Assembly (NCBI RefSeq): GCF_003464165.1
Contig: NZ_QSEK01000002.1
Location: forward strand, 62,001-126,000
DNA length: 64,000 bases
Origin: Eubacterium sp. AM49-13BH
GTDB lineage: Bacteria; Bacillota; Clostridia; Lachnospirales; Lachnospiraceae
Direction: 5' to 3'
A model generated the notes under the pieces. It ran no database searches, was not told where the DNA came from, and worked only from the letters and a program-made list of their open reading frames with translations. Of this stretch, positions 9,241 to 18,585 are shown piece after piece. The number at the start of each line of letters is the position of its first letter. Positions within the stretch are counted from its first letter, which is position 1. Both the position numbers and the translations under genes were made by a program.

Positions 9241-9287
9241 TTGACATCATAGGAATATGTATATATAATTACCTATGATAATTATCA
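9241..9287 (+). promoter_or_regulatory. Consensus promoter and MarR operator
   Basis: TTGACA (9241-9246), exactly 17 nt, TATAAT (9264-9269). A perfect 12-bp palindrome TGATAATTATCA (9276-9287) follows, inside partly symmetric flanks, at the likely start of transcription. This suits binding by the MarR protein encoded next. Confidence 0.85.
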
Positions 9288-9334
9288 GAGATAATTAATT
9301 CTATAACCATATAATTTTAGGAGAAGAATGTATT

Positions 9335-9784
9335 ATGAAACCAGACAAGATTAAGAGAATGCTGGATGCCTGTTATCTGGCTAAGAGGATCAGAGAACTG
9401 CTGCCGGAACTGCCAGATGGGGTTGCGCCTGCTTATATCCAGTATATTGATGTAATTCATCATCTGCTGGAGACTAATGATTGTGTTAAGATTTCTGATA
9501 TCAGTGACTGGCTTAATCTTCCAAGACCGGGTGTTACACGTACTGTTAAGGAGATGGAAGCTAAGGGATATCTTAAGAAGACTACTTCACAGGAAGATGC
9601 GAGGATAACTTATATTACGGTTACGGATAAGGGAGAAGAGTTGTCTAAGAAGTATGATGCGGATTATTACAGCCGCCTTAGTGAATATCTGACGGACATT
9701 ACTGATGAAGAGGCTGATTCTATGATTGCAACTATTAACAAATTCTACAAGGTGATGAGCGAAAGGAGAGTTGATATTGAATAA
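9335..9784 (+). CDS. MarR family transcriptional regulator
   Basis: Winged-helix regulator of 149 aa. The DNA-binding core is ISDISDWLNLPRPGVTRTVK followed by a wing with KGYLKKTTSQEDARITYI, the typical DxR pattern of MarR. It probably represses its own consensus promoter and the MATE exporter that overlaps its end. The inducer is unknown; MarR-MATE pairs commonly answer to phenolic or cationic toxins. Confidence 0.9.
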   Translation: MKPDKIKRMLDACYLAKRIRELLPELPDGVAPAYIQYIDVIHHLLETNDCVKISDISDWLNLPRPGVTRTVKEMEAKGYLKKTTSQEDARITYITVTDKGEELSKKYDADYYSRLSEYLTDITDEEADSMIATINKFYKVMSERRVDIE

Positions 9785-11120
9785 TTCAAAATCAGATTTT
9801 ACACAGGGAAGTATATTAGGGAAGCTGATTCCTTTTATGATGCCTATACTTGGGGCGTTAATACTACAGGCGGCATATGGTGCAGTTGATTTGCTGGTTG
9901 TTGGAAGATTCGGAACTACTGAAGGTCTTTCAGCCGTATCTACAGGAAGCCAGGTGCTTAATTTAGTTACATTTGTTATAACACAGTTTGCAATGGGTGT
10001 TACAGTGCTTATTGCAAGATATATTGGTGAGAAGAAGCCGGAACAGATAGGTGCTTTAATTGGTGGCGCAATTGTTGTTTTTGCAATGATTTCTGTTGTT
10101 CTTTTTATCGTTATGATTGTTTTTTCAAGACAGATTGCAGTTATAATGCAGGCACCGAAAGAAGCAGTAGGTCTTACATCTTTATATGTAAAAATATGTG
10201 GCTCGGGAATATTTTTTATAGTTGCATATAATCTTCTTTCAGCAGTATTCAGGGGACTTGGAGACAGCAAATCACCACTTATATTCGTTGCAGTTGCATG
10301 TGTTATTAATATTGTGGGTGACCTTGTCCTTGTTGCAGGGTTTAATATGGATGCTGCCGGAGCTGCTATTGCGACAGTTGCAGCACAGGCGGTAAGTGTT
10401 GTATTTGCACTTCTATTACTTTTTAAGAGAAAACTTCCGTTTAAGATAACTAAGAAGGATTTCTCAATTAACAGACATTGCAGGAGAGCATTAAAAGTTG
10501 GTCTTCCTCTTGCATTACAGGAATTTCTTACACAGATTTCATTCCTTGCCTTATGTGCATTCGTTAACAGACTGGGCTTACAGGCTTCGTCAGGATATGG
10601 CGTTGCATGTAAAATAGTTAATTTCGCAATGCTCATACCAAGCTCACTTATGCAGTCAATGGCGTCATTTGTTTCACAGAATGTCGGCGCAGGCAACGAA
10701 AAGAGAGCAAAGAAGACGATGTTTGTCGGTATTGGAGTCGGACTGGTTATAGGATGCATGGTATTCTTATTCGTGATGTTTAAGGGTGACCTTCTCACAG
10801 CAATATTTACAACCGATGAGGCAGTTATTCAGAATGGTTATGACTACCTTAAGGGATTTGCGTTAGAAACAATTGTTACGGCAATATTATTCAGCATGAT
10901 TGGTTACTTTAATGGACATGACAAGACGGTATGGGTAATGATTCAGGGGCTTGTACAGACGCTGCTTGTCCGTCTGCCATTTGCGTATTATATGAGTATA
11001 CAGCCTGATGCGAGCCTTACTAAGATTGGTCTGGCTGCTCCTGTAGCAACTATTTTTGGAATTGTGTTAAATGTGGTATTCTATATCTTGTGTAACAGAA
11101 AAGATAAGAAATATATGTAA
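9777..11120 (+). CDS. MATE family efflux transporter (TTG start)
   Basis: Multidrug/toxin exporter of about 447 aa with 12 hydrophobic helices. It opens with SILGKLIPFMMPILGALILQ and has the repeated MATE core AVDLLVVGRFGTTEGLSAVS. The frame has no ATG near its start. The TTG at 9777 lies 8 nt after AAAGGAG (9762-9768) and is preferred over the TTG at 9771. It overlaps marR by 8 nt, so it is translationally coupled and repressed with it. Intact, unlike the two other MATE genes in the window. Confidence 0.9.
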   Translation: MNNSKSDFTQGSILGKLIPFMMPILGALILQAAYGAVDLLVVGRFGTTEGLSAVSTGSQVLNLVTFVITQFAMGVTVLIARYIGEKKPEQIGALIGGAIVVFAMISVVLFIVMIVFSRQIAVIMQAPKEAVGLTSLYVKICGSGIFFIVAYNLLSAVFRGLGDSKSPLIFVAVACVINIVGDLVLVAGFNMDAAGAAIATVAAQAVSVVFALLLLFKRKLPFKITKKDFSINRHCRRALKVGLPLALQEFLTQISFLALCAFVNRLGLQASSGYGVACKIVNFAMLIPSSLMQSMASFVSQNVGAGNEKRAKKTMFVGIGVGLVIGCMVFLFVMFKGDLLTAIFTTDEAVIQNGYDYLKGFALETIVTAILFSMIGYFNGHDKTVWVMIQGLVQTLLVRLPFAYYMSIQPDASLTKIGLAAPVATIFGIVLNVVFYILCNRKDKKYM

Positions 11121-11134
11121 TATTTGTAGAATAT

Positions 11135-11163
11135 TTGCTACATTTCATCAGGCATGTTATAAT
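11135..11163 (+). promoter_or_regulatory. Promoter of the MocR gene
   Basis: TTGCTA (11135-11140), 17 nt, TATAAT (11158-11163), with a TG one base before the -10 box. It lies about 50 nt ahead of the MocR start. Confidence 0.7.
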
Positions 11164-11214
11164 AACTGACATTAATATAAAGGAAGATTTCTGAAAAAGA
11201 AATAAGGTCAGATT

Positions 11215-12615
11215 ATGTTAACATACTCGTTTGAAAACATTGGAAAAGAATCAATATATGAATATTTATACAAATGTATCAAAAAAGATATAATAGAAGG
11301 CAGACTTGTTAAGGGTGAGCATCTTCCTTCAAAGAGAACGCTTGCTGTCAATCTTGGAATAAGCACCATAACAGTAGAGAATTCATATGGACAGCTTATG
11401 AGTGAAGGATATATATATTCTGTTCCAAAGAAGGGCTATTATGTATCAGATATTTCAGGTGTTGCAAGGATAAAGCCGGTAAAATATGAAGTTCCTGAAA
11501 CAACAGCAAAGAAGAAGACCGCATATAAGTCAGATTTATCATCAAACAGGACAGATCCCGGAAGCTTTCCATTTGCAACATGGGCTAAGCTTATGAGACG
11601 GGTTATAACAGACAGGCAGGATGATCTTATGAAGATATCTCCGGGAGAAGGAACATGGGAGTTAAGAAAAGCAATTGCTATGCATCTGGCTTCATTTCGT
11701 GATATGCAGGTAACACCCGGACAGATAATCATTGGCGCCGGAACGGAATATATGTATAGTCTTCTTATACAGCTTTTGGGAAGAGATAAAGTGTATTGTG
11801 TTGAAGATCCGGGATATTCTAAGATTGCCAGGATATATGCAAGTAATAATGTTAAATTCTGTTATGCTGGTATGGATAATGAAGGAATGAAACCGGAAGC
11901 GGTAAGAGAATGTATGGCAGATATTGTTCATATAAGTCCTACACATCATTATCCGACAGGTATAACAATGCCGGTAAGCCGGCGATTTGAACTGCTTGCA
12001 TGGGCTAATGAAAAGCCGGACAGATATATAATAGAAGATGATTATGATTCAGAATTCCGTATGACAGGAAAGACAATTCCGACTATGAAAAGCATAGATA
12101 TAAGTGAAAAGGTTATATATATGAATACATTTTCAAGAACACTGACACCGACAATCCGAATCAGTTATATGGTTCTGCCACCACATCTGGCAGCAACATA
12201 TCAGGAAAAACTTGATTTTTATGCATGTACTGTATCTAATTTCGAGCAGTATGCACTTGCTGCATTCATAGAAGAAGGATATTTTGAGAAACATTTAAAC
12301 AGAATGAGGCTGTATTATACGAAACAGAGAGAGGCTGTTCTTTCGGTACTTAAAGAGGAGCCGTTCAAATGTGTTGGAAGAGTAAGAGAGGCTGATTCAG
12401 GACTGCATTTTATTTTTGAACTTAATACATTACTTTCTGATAATGAGGTAAAAAGAAAACTTGAGGCAGAAGGCATCCATATAAATGCGTTATCTGAGTA
12501 CTATCATAATAATACTGATGAATACAGCCACAGCTTTGTTATCAGCTATTCTGATATGAAGATAGAAAACTTTAGGATTGCATGCAGTAAAATGTCAGAA
12601 CTGACACCTTTATGA
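11215..12615 (+). CDS. MocR-type regulator (GntR helix-turn-helix fused to aminotransferase-like domain)
   Basis: Protein of 466 aa. A GntR winged helix (about residues 12-80, LPSKRTLAVNLGISTITVE) is joined to a fold-type I aminotransferase-like domain (IIEDDYDSEFR at about residues 268-278). MocR regulators normally bind PLP through a lysine in a GTFSK-S/T-L segment. Here the segment is NTFSRTLTPTIRISYMV, with Arg in place of that Lys, so PLP may not bind covalently. The target gene is unclear: the EAL gene lies downstream and the MATE gene upstream on the same strand. Confidence 0.88.
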   Translation: MLTYSFENIGKESIYEYLYKCIKKDIIEGRLVKGEHLPSKRTLAVNLGISTITVENSYGQLMSEGYIYSVPKKGYYVSDISGVARIKPVKYEVPETTAKKKTAYKSDLSSNRTDPGSFPFATWAKLMRRVITDRQDDLMKISPGEGTWELRKAIAMHLASFRDMQVTPGQIIIGAGTEYMYSLLIQLLGRDKVYCVEDPGYSKIARIYASNNVKFCYAGMDNEGMKPEAVRECMADIVHISPTHHYPTGITMPVSRRFELLAWANEKPDRYIIEDDYDSEFRMTGKTIPTMKSIDISEKVIYMNTFSRTLTPTIRISYMVLPPHLAATYQEKLDFYACTVSNFEQYALAAFIEEGYFEKHLNRMRLYYTKQREAVLSVLKEEPFKCVGRVREADSGLHFIFELNTLLSDNEVKRKLEAEGIHINALSEYYHNNTDEYSHSFVISYSDMKIENFRIACSKMSELTPL

Positions 12616-12725
12616 TGATTATTTGTGATTAATTGTGAATGAATATAACAGTTGCAAAGAATGTAATAAAGCGGTAGAATTTTTAATGTTGTTTATAAAT
12701 AATGTGAGAGGGTTTTGACGAAAAT

Positions 12726-13433
12726 ATGGTAGACTATAGCATTTTTCCGCTTGAAGAAGAGATTAAAGATAAGCTTGTAAAGTTAGAAATAAGTTATGCA
12801 TTTCAGCCTATTTTCTTTCCAGATGGTAAGGAGATATATGCACATGAAGCTTTAATGAGGCCAAAGAATATATCAGTAATTAATCTGATTGAAGAATTCC
12901 GCAAAAAAGGTGATTTGCATACACTTGAGGTTGCTACGATATTTGGTGCAGTCCAGTGTTATGAGAGAAGAGGTTATAATTCATATATTGCAATTAATTC
13001 ATTTCCTGCGGAATCATTTACTGCAGAGGAGCAGGCTGTTTTTGATGAATTCTATGCAGATGTTCTGGGAGATAAGGGAATAATAGAGATTCTGGAATAC
13101 ACTGCGTTAGACATTGACAAATGGCAGTCTAAGAAGAATTCAATTAATAGAAGCAGATTCAATATTGCACTTGATGATTTTGGAACAGGCAATAATAATA
13201 TGATGGCTGTGGATATATTTGCACCGCATATTGTAAAGCTGGACAGAAGTCTGATAACAGATATTGAGAATGATATTGATAAGCAGGAGTATTATTATTA
13301 TTATAGAGACAGCTTCCATAAAAGAGGCATCAAGGTGCTTGCTGAGGGTGTTGAATCAAGAGAAGAGTATGAATTCTTAAGAGATAATGGTATTGATTTA
13401 GTGCAGGGATTTTATCTTGGACGACCGGAATAA
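12726..13433 (+). CDS. EAL domain cyclic-di-GMP phosphodiesterase
   Basis: Stand-alone EAL protein of 235 aa that should linearise cyclic-di-GMP. The signature residues are present: HEALMRP (EAL motif, near residue 40), AINSFP, DDFGTGNNN, KLDRSLI, VLAEGVES and a C-terminal QGFYLGRPE. No sensor domain or membrane segment is visible, so it is cytosolic and controlled by abundance or partners. A GGDEF cyclase lies at the far end of the window. The ribosome site is weak. A strong terminator follows. Confidence 0.9.
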   Translation: MVDYSIFPLEEEIKDKLVKLEISYAFQPIFFPDGKEIYAHEALMRPKNISVINLIEEFRKKGDLHTLEVATIFGAVQCYERRGYNSYIAINSFPAESFTAEEQAVFDEFYADVLGDKGIIEILEYTALDIDKWQSKKNSINRSRFNIALDDFGTGNNNMMAVDIFAPHIVKLDRSLITDIENDIDKQEYYYYYRDSFHKRGIKVLAEGVESREEYEFLRDNGIDLVQGFYLGRPE

Positions 13434-13552
13434 GTTGAATGCCATTTTATACTTTTTTTAGAAATGCTTTATACAATATATATTAACATATCACAAAGTA
13501 TGATGTATTATGATGGAGTAAAGAAAACATTTTTTCTCCCTCATATTTTTAA

Positions 13553-13593
13553 AGAGAGCGATGGCAGAGTTAATTTGCCATCGCTCTTTTTTT
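13553..13593 (+). terminator. Rho-independent terminator
   Basis: AGAGCGATGGCA (13555-13566) pairs perfectly with TGCCATCGCTCT (13576-13587), then T7. It ends the EAL transcript. The remaining gap up to 13741 holds no convincing ORF. Confidence 0.9.
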
Positions 13594-13741
13594 GCGCGGA
13601 TAGCGATGAGTATTTCAAATTATATATGGCAAACACTGCCATATTAGTGATATAATAATTAATATTTTCAGTATTTCAGGTTCAGTGATATCTAAGGCAA
13701 TGATGCTGGAATAATATATAACACAGAATAGGGAGAAAATT

Positions 13742-14824
13742 ATGGGAAAGAAAATTGCCAGAATTATAGGCAGGGTATTACTGGTGGTACTTGTTACTAT
13801 AGTAATGCTGGTGGGAACTTTATTCATTATGATTAAGAGAATATGCAGCGATTCAGCACCTGCAGCCAGAAATCTTTTTATATCAACAGTTCTTGAATCA
13901 GGTCAGATGAAGTTTCTTGCTTCGTGGTTCTGTACAGATGCACAGATTAATGAGGTAATTAATGCTAATAAGATGGAGTCGATGGATTCAGATATTGATA
14001 CATCTCTTATTAATATATCGACAGACACAGATACACAGACGGTTGATAATAACGGAGAGATAGAGCAGTTTGACGGGAATGGAATAAGAATGGTTGAGAT
14101 TTCAGGAAGGTCATTCTTTGGAAAAATGCTGATTATAAAAGATCCGTCACAGGTTAAGGTCGGAACTACATACCCATGGGGAGATTACGGTAAGGAGCTT
14201 CATGAGATTGTGAGCGGAGCAGGAGCTGTTGCAGGAGTTAACGGAGGTCTGTATGTTTCATCAGGAAACAGAGGCGGTTCACCACTTGGAGTTGTAGTGC
14301 AGGATGGTAAGATTACATATAACAGCCCTTCAGCACTTTCAGGGCTTTACTTAATTGGACTTAATAAGGATAACCTTTTAGTTGTTAAAGATATAGATGG
14401 TATGTCGGCAGCAGATTTTGAAAGCTACGTTAATGAAGCCGGAATCAGGGATGCTGTTGCTTTCCAGGAGGAAAGCTCTGATTCTAATAATCATTTTGTT
14501 CCGCTTATTATTAACAATGAAGCAAGAGTATTAAAAGGTCAGGGAAGTGGGGCTAATCCAAGAACAGCAATCGGACAGAGAGCCGACGGTGCAATCCTTC
14601 TCTTAGTTACTGACGGAAGAGGTGCTTCAGGACATCTTGGTGCAACTGCGTCAGACCTGATATCAGTCATGCAGGAATACGGAGCAGTCAATGCAGCCAA
14701 CCTTGACGGCGGAAGTTCTTCAACAATGGTATATAACGGTGGCTATGAGATGACAAGCGTAACATTTTATTATCAGAATTCATCATGGAAGCTGCCAACA
14801 GCATTTGTCGTAATGCCTAAGTAA
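13742..14824 (+). CDS. Phosphodiester glycosidase (NAGPA) family envelope protein
   Basis: Protein of 360 aa with an N-terminal membrane anchor (about residues 10-32) and an extracellular NAGPA (DUF2233) domain. Family hallmarks are GVNGGLYVSSGNRGGSP, GANPRTAIGQRADG, LVTDGRGASGHLGATASDL and AANLDGGSSSTMVYNGG. Members include phosphodiester glycosidases acting on surface or exopolysaccharide linkages. It is followed after 22 nt by an anchored protein of unknown function, so the two may work together at the cell surface. Confidence 0.87.
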   Translation: MGKKIARIIGRVLLVVLVTIVMLVGTLFIMIKRICSDSAPAARNLFISTVLESGQMKFLASWFCTDAQINEVINANKMESMDSDIDTSLINISTDTDTQTVDNNGEIEQFDGNGIRMVEISGRSFFGKMLIIKDPSQVKVGTTYPWGDYGKELHEIVSGAGAVAGVNGGLYVSSGNRGGSPLGVVVQDGKITYNSPSALSGLYLIGLNKDNLLVVKDIDGMSAADFESYVNEAGIRDAVAFQEESSDSNNHFVPLIINNEARVLKGQGSGANPRTAIGQRADGAILLLVTDGRGASGHLGATASDLISVMQEYGAVNAANLDGGSSSTMVYNGGYEMTSVTFYYQNSSWKLPTAFVVMPK

Positions 14825-14846
14825 TTGGAAGGAGAACTGTGTAGAT

Positions 14847-16013
14847 ATGAAAAATAATGCTAAGAAGTCTATAAAAATAGGCAAAATCAATATACCATTA
14901 AATTACTGGACAGGGCTTGCCTTATATGCAGTGATTCTTCTTATTCTTGCAATCTGTATGATTGCATATACGGGTTCATGCCTTAAGAAATATGAGAACT
15001 CACAGTCGGACAAGGTAATGAATGATTTCCTTAATGACTTTACAAAGATGGCTGCTGATAAGACATTGGCTGATAATATTGAGCTTCCAGCCAGCAGTGA
15101 ATTTGAGGGAAAAGATACATTTGTCAATATGTACATGTCCGAATTAGATGGTACAACTGACTATACATATAAGAAATCAGAGGGCAGTTATAATACAGAA
15201 GAGCCTATGTATGACATATATGCTGATGACAAGAAGGTTGCCAGAATGACTCTGGAAGCTAAAGACCAGCATGTTGTTCTTGGGATACTCACAGTGTTTG
15301 ACTGGAAGGTTAAATCAATTGAGCCTGTATTTTCAGCAAAGACTAACGATTATACTGTATCAATTCCGGAAGGGTATACATTTACAGTTAATGGAATAAC
15401 TGTGTCAGATGATTACAGGACTGGTAAGGTTATAGAAAATCCTGATTTTGTGAATGTCTCTAAATATGTTACAATGCCAAAATCAGTAGAATATAAGCTG
15501 ACAGGATTTGTCAATAAGCCGGAGATTAAGATATATAATGCATCAGGCAGTGAAGTTACTGCAAATGTAGATGCTAAGGGAAATGTATCTGTAGCTGCAA
15601 GTGGCAATTCTGCCGATATGCCATCAGAAAGAAAAGAAGAAGCTCTTAATATGGCAAAAATATGGGATAATTTCCTTACTAATGATTTAAGCGGTTCAGG
15701 TCATGGACTTGCAATAGTGCAGCAGTATCTTATTGAGGATTCTTATTACTGGAATCTTGCGAAAGATTATGCTTCAAGTGCAGATATTACATTTATCAGT
15801 GACCACACATTGTCGGGAAATCCGTATACAGGAGTAACAGTTGATAATTATATTGAATATAATGATGACTGTTATTCATGCCATATTGCATTTACAAAGA
15901 ATATGACGCTTACCTCAGGTGGTGCGAGAAAAGATGTTATTGATTCGACATTCTATTTCGTGAAATATGATGGCAGATGGGCGATTGCGGATATGATTGC
16001 GACTACGAAGTGA
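14847..16013 (+). CDS. Membrane-anchored extracellular protein of unknown function
   Basis: Unrecognised protein of 388 aa. A short basic N-terminus is followed by one hydrophobic helix (about residues 22-42, YAVILLILAICMIAY), then an entirely hydrophilic, beta-rich extracellular part. The C-terminal 120 residues (EEALNMAKIWDNFLTNDL onward) resemble the NTF2-like/SnoaL-type folds of other anchored Clostridia proteins, but only weakly. It is read with the NAGPA-type gene 22 nt upstream and carries a GGAGAA ribosome site. Confidence 0.75.
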   Translation: MKNNAKKSIKIGKINIPLNYWTGLALYAVILLILAICMIAYTGSCLKKYENSQSDKVMNDFLNDFTKMAADKTLADNIELPASSEFEGKDTFVNMYMSELDGTTDYTYKKSEGSYNTEEPMYDIYADDKKVARMTLEAKDQHVVLGILTVFDWKVKSIEPVFSAKTNDYTVSIPEGYTFTVNGITVSDDYRTGKVIENPDFVNVSKYVTMPKSVEYKLTGFVNKPEIKIYNASGSEVTANVDAKGNVSVAASGNSADMPSERKEEALNMAKIWDNFLTNDLSGSGHGLAIVQQYLIEDSYYWNLAKDYASSADITFISDHTLSGNPYTGVTVDNYIEYNDDCYSCHIAFTKNMTLTSGGARKDVIDSTFYFVKYDGRWAIADMIATTK

Positions 16014-16053
16014 TTTATTCCCTGCAGAAGTGAAGCCGAATATTAAGAAAAAT

Positions 16054-16085
16054 GTGCAGGATGCCAATTAAGGGGTGTCCTGCAC
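16054..16085 (+). terminator. Hairpin after the unknown envelope gene
   Basis: GTGCAGGA (16054-16061) pairs with TCCTGCAC (16078-16085). No T-run follows, so it is a weak terminator or a 3'-end stability element. Confidence 0.4.
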
Positions 16086-16095
16086 TTGTCATGTG

Positions 16096-16125
16096 TGCTA
16101 CAATAATTATTGAGAAGAATTATCA
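16096..16125 (+). promoter_or_regulatory. feo promoter with Fur-like box
   Basis: An extended -10, TG-c-TACAAT (16096-16104), is followed at once by TGAGAAGAATTATCA (16111-16125). This matches the Fur consensus TGATAATnATTATCA at 12 of 14 defined positions, and extended 7-bp arms TTATTGA/TCAATAA surround it. Iron-dependent repression of feoB is expected. Confidence 0.7.
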
Positions 16126-16165
16126 ATAATGATTTGGGCAGATTATTTAGAAAAGGAAAACACAC

Positions 16166-18502
16166 ATGAAGTTAAATGAACTTAAGATTGGACAATGTGC
16201 AAGAATTACCTCAGTTGGTGGTGAAGGCGCATTAAGACAGCATTTTCTTGATATGGGCGTAATTCCCGGGGCGGAGGTTACGCTTGTAAAACTGGCGCCT
16301 ATGGGTGATCCAATGGAATTACAGATACATGGATATGAACTGACACTTCGAGTTGCCGATGCAGGAGAGATTACTATTGATCCTATAGATGAGCGTACAA
16401 GAAAACACGAAAGACCAGACCGAATATATAAGTCTGACCATCCGGGACTTGGTGAGACTGGTAAATACCATGCTAAGGGAGATGGAGAAAAGCTTCCTGA
16501 AGGAACAAAGCTTACATTTGCACTGGTTGGTAACCAGAATTGCGGAAAGACAACGCTGTTTAATCAGCTTACCGGTTCTAACCAGCATGTCGGAAATTTT
16601 CCGGGAGTTACGGTTGACTGCAAGAGCGGTATGATTAAGGGACATGAGAATACATCAGTTACGGATTTACCGGGAATATATTCTATGTCTCCGTACAGCA
16701 GTGAGGAGATTGTTTCGAGAAATTTTGTGCTTAATGAGAAGCCAAAGGCGATTATTAATATTGTTGATGCAACTAATATTGAGAGAAATATGTATCTTAC
16801 AATGCAGCTTTTAGAGATGGATGTGCCTATGGTTCTTGCACTTAATATGATGGATGAGGTAGTAGGCAATTCAGGTTCTATTGATATTAATGGCATGGAG
16901 AATATGCTTGGAATCCCGGTTATTCCTATATCTGCTGCCAAGAATGAAGGCGTTGACGAGCTTATAAGGCATGCACTTCATATTGCAGAATATCAGGAAA
17001 AGCCGGAAAGAACTGATTACTGTGATGAGAATGATTTCGGAGGAGCAGTACACAGATGTATACATGCAGTAATTCATCTTATAGAGGATCATGCAAAGAG
17101 AGCTGATATTCCAGTAAGATTTGCAGCAAGTAAGATTATTGAGGGTGACCCTCTTATATTAAAACTGTTGCAGCTTGATGAGAATGAAAAAGAAATGCTT
17201 GAGCATATTGTACTTCAGTTGGAGAATGAGAGAGGTCTTGACAGAAGCGCGGCAATCGCGGACATGAGATTTACATTTATAGAGAAGATATGTGAAGCTA
17301 ATGTTGTTAAGCCTAAGGCAAGTAAAGAAAGAATACGAAGCCAGAAGATTGATAAGATTCTTACTGGAAAATATACGGCAATACCTTGCTTTGTAGCAAT
17401 TATGCTTGCAATATTCTTTCTTACATTTAATGTAATAGGCGCATTTTTACAGAATCTGCTGCAGCTTGGCATTGATGCACTTACTGGCGTTGTTGACAAT
17501 GCACTTGCAGCGGCAGGTGTGAATAAGGTTATTCACAGCCTTGTAATTGATGGAATATTTGCAGGTGTCGGCTCAGTGCTTTCATTCCTGCCAATTATTG
17601 TTACACTGTTTTTCTTCTTATCACTTATGGAGGACAGTGGTTATATTGCAAGAGTAGCATTTTTTATGGATAAACTGTTAAGAAAGATTGGTCTGTCAGG
17701 AAGAAGTATTGTTCCTATGTTGATTGGATTTGGATGTACTGTTCCTGCGGTTATGGCAACAAGAACGCTTCCTAGTGAGAGAGACAGGAAGATGACAATT
17801 CTTCTTACACCATTTATGAGCTGTTCAGCCAAGCTGCCAATATATTCATTCTTTGTCAGTGCATTTTTTCCGGGAAAGGGTGCACTTATAATGGGTGGAT
17901 TATATTTCTTTGGAATTATTATGGGAATTCTTGTGGCATTGCTTTATAAAGGAACCTTGTTTAAAGGCGAAGCTGTTCCTTTCGTTATGGAGCTTCCTAA
18001 TTACAGACTTCCAGGCATGAAAAATGTTTTGCAGTTATTATGGGAAAAGGCCAGGGATTTCCTGCAGAGAGCATTTACAGTTATATTTGTTGCAACTGTA
18101 ATTGTCTGGTTTTTACAAAGCTTCAATCTGCACCTTAATCTTGTTACAGATTCAAAGGATAGCATACTTGCACTTATTGCGGGAATAATAGCCCCTGTAT
18201 TTGCACCTTTAGGATTAGGTGACTGGAGAATATGTACATCTTTGCTGTGTGGTGTCATGGCAAAGGAAAGTGTCGTATCAACAATGCAGATACTTTTCGG
18301 GACAGGCATACAGTCAGCACTTTCAACAGCCGGTGCAGCCGCAATGCTTGTATTCAGTCTTCTGTACACACCTTGTATCGCAGCAATTGCTTCAGTAAAG
18401 CGTGAGCTTGGCGGAAAATGGGCTGTTATAATGGTTGTATGGCAGTGCCTGATTGCGTGGGTGATGGCATTTGTTGTGCATGCTGTTGTGATGATATTCT
18501 AG
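16166..18502 (+). CDS. feoB: Ferrous iron transporter FeoB with N-terminal fused FeoA domain
   Basis: Fe(II) importer of 778 aa. Residues 1-74 form a FeoA (SH3-like) domain (MKLNELKIGQCARITSV). A GTPase follows: G1 GNQNCGKTT, G2 within VGNFPGVTVDC, G3 DLPGIYS, G4 NMMDE. The C-terminal half carries the FeoB membrane core with two Gate motifs, including GFGCTVPAVMATRTL and KESVVSTM. FeoA and FeoB are usually separate genes; fusion forms occur in some anaerobes. A Fur-like box lies 40 nt upstream. Confidence 0.95.
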   Translation: MKLNELKIGQCARITSVGGEGALRQHFLDMGVIPGAEVTLVKLAPMGDPMELQIHGYELTLRVADAGEITIDPIDERTRKHERPDRIYKSDHPGLGETGKYHAKGDGEKLPEGTKLTFALVGNQNCGKTTLFNQLTGSNQHVGNFPGVTVDCKSGMIKGHENTSVTDLPGIYSMSPYSSEEIVSRNFVLNEKPKAIINIVDATNIERNMYLTMQLLEMDVPMVLALNMMDEVVGNSGSIDINGMENMLGIPVIPISAAKNEGVDELIRHALHIAEYQEKPERTDYCDENDFGGAVHRCIHAVIHLIEDHAKRADIPVRFAASKIIEGDPLILKLLQLDENEKEMLEHIVLQLENERGLDRSAAIADMRFTFIEKICEANVVKPKASKERIRSQKIDKILTGKYTAIPCFVAIMLAIFFLTFNVIGAFLQNLLQLGIDALTGVVDNALAAAGVNKVIHSLVIDGIFAGVGSVLSFLPIIVTLFFFLSLMEDSGYIARVAFFMDKLLRKIGLSGRSIVPMLIGFGCTVPAVMATRTLPSERDRKMTILLTPFMSCSAKLPIYSFFVSAFFPGKGALIMGGLYFFGIIMGILVALLYKGTLFKGEAVPFVMELPNYRLPGMKNVLQLLWEKARDFLQRAFTVIFVATVIVWFLQSFNLHLNLVTDSKDSILALIAGIIAPVFAPLGLGDWRICTSLLCGVMAKESVVSTMQILFGTGIQSALSTAGAAAMLVFSLLYTPCIAAIASVKRELGGKWAVIMVVWQCLIAWVMAFVVHAVVMIF

Positions 18503-18585
18503 AAAGCATTTATTTCATGTGACATTACTGGTGAAAATGTGGTAAAATAATCTAAGATTATGCTAAAAGCAAGGAGCGGATGGTT

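Noticed and set aside
9587-10798. 403-aa ORF antisense to the MATE gene
   Set aside because: It is a shadow of the transporter frame: rich in Thr/Ile/Ala from reverse-complemented hydrophobic codons, has no ribosome site and no recognisable domain.
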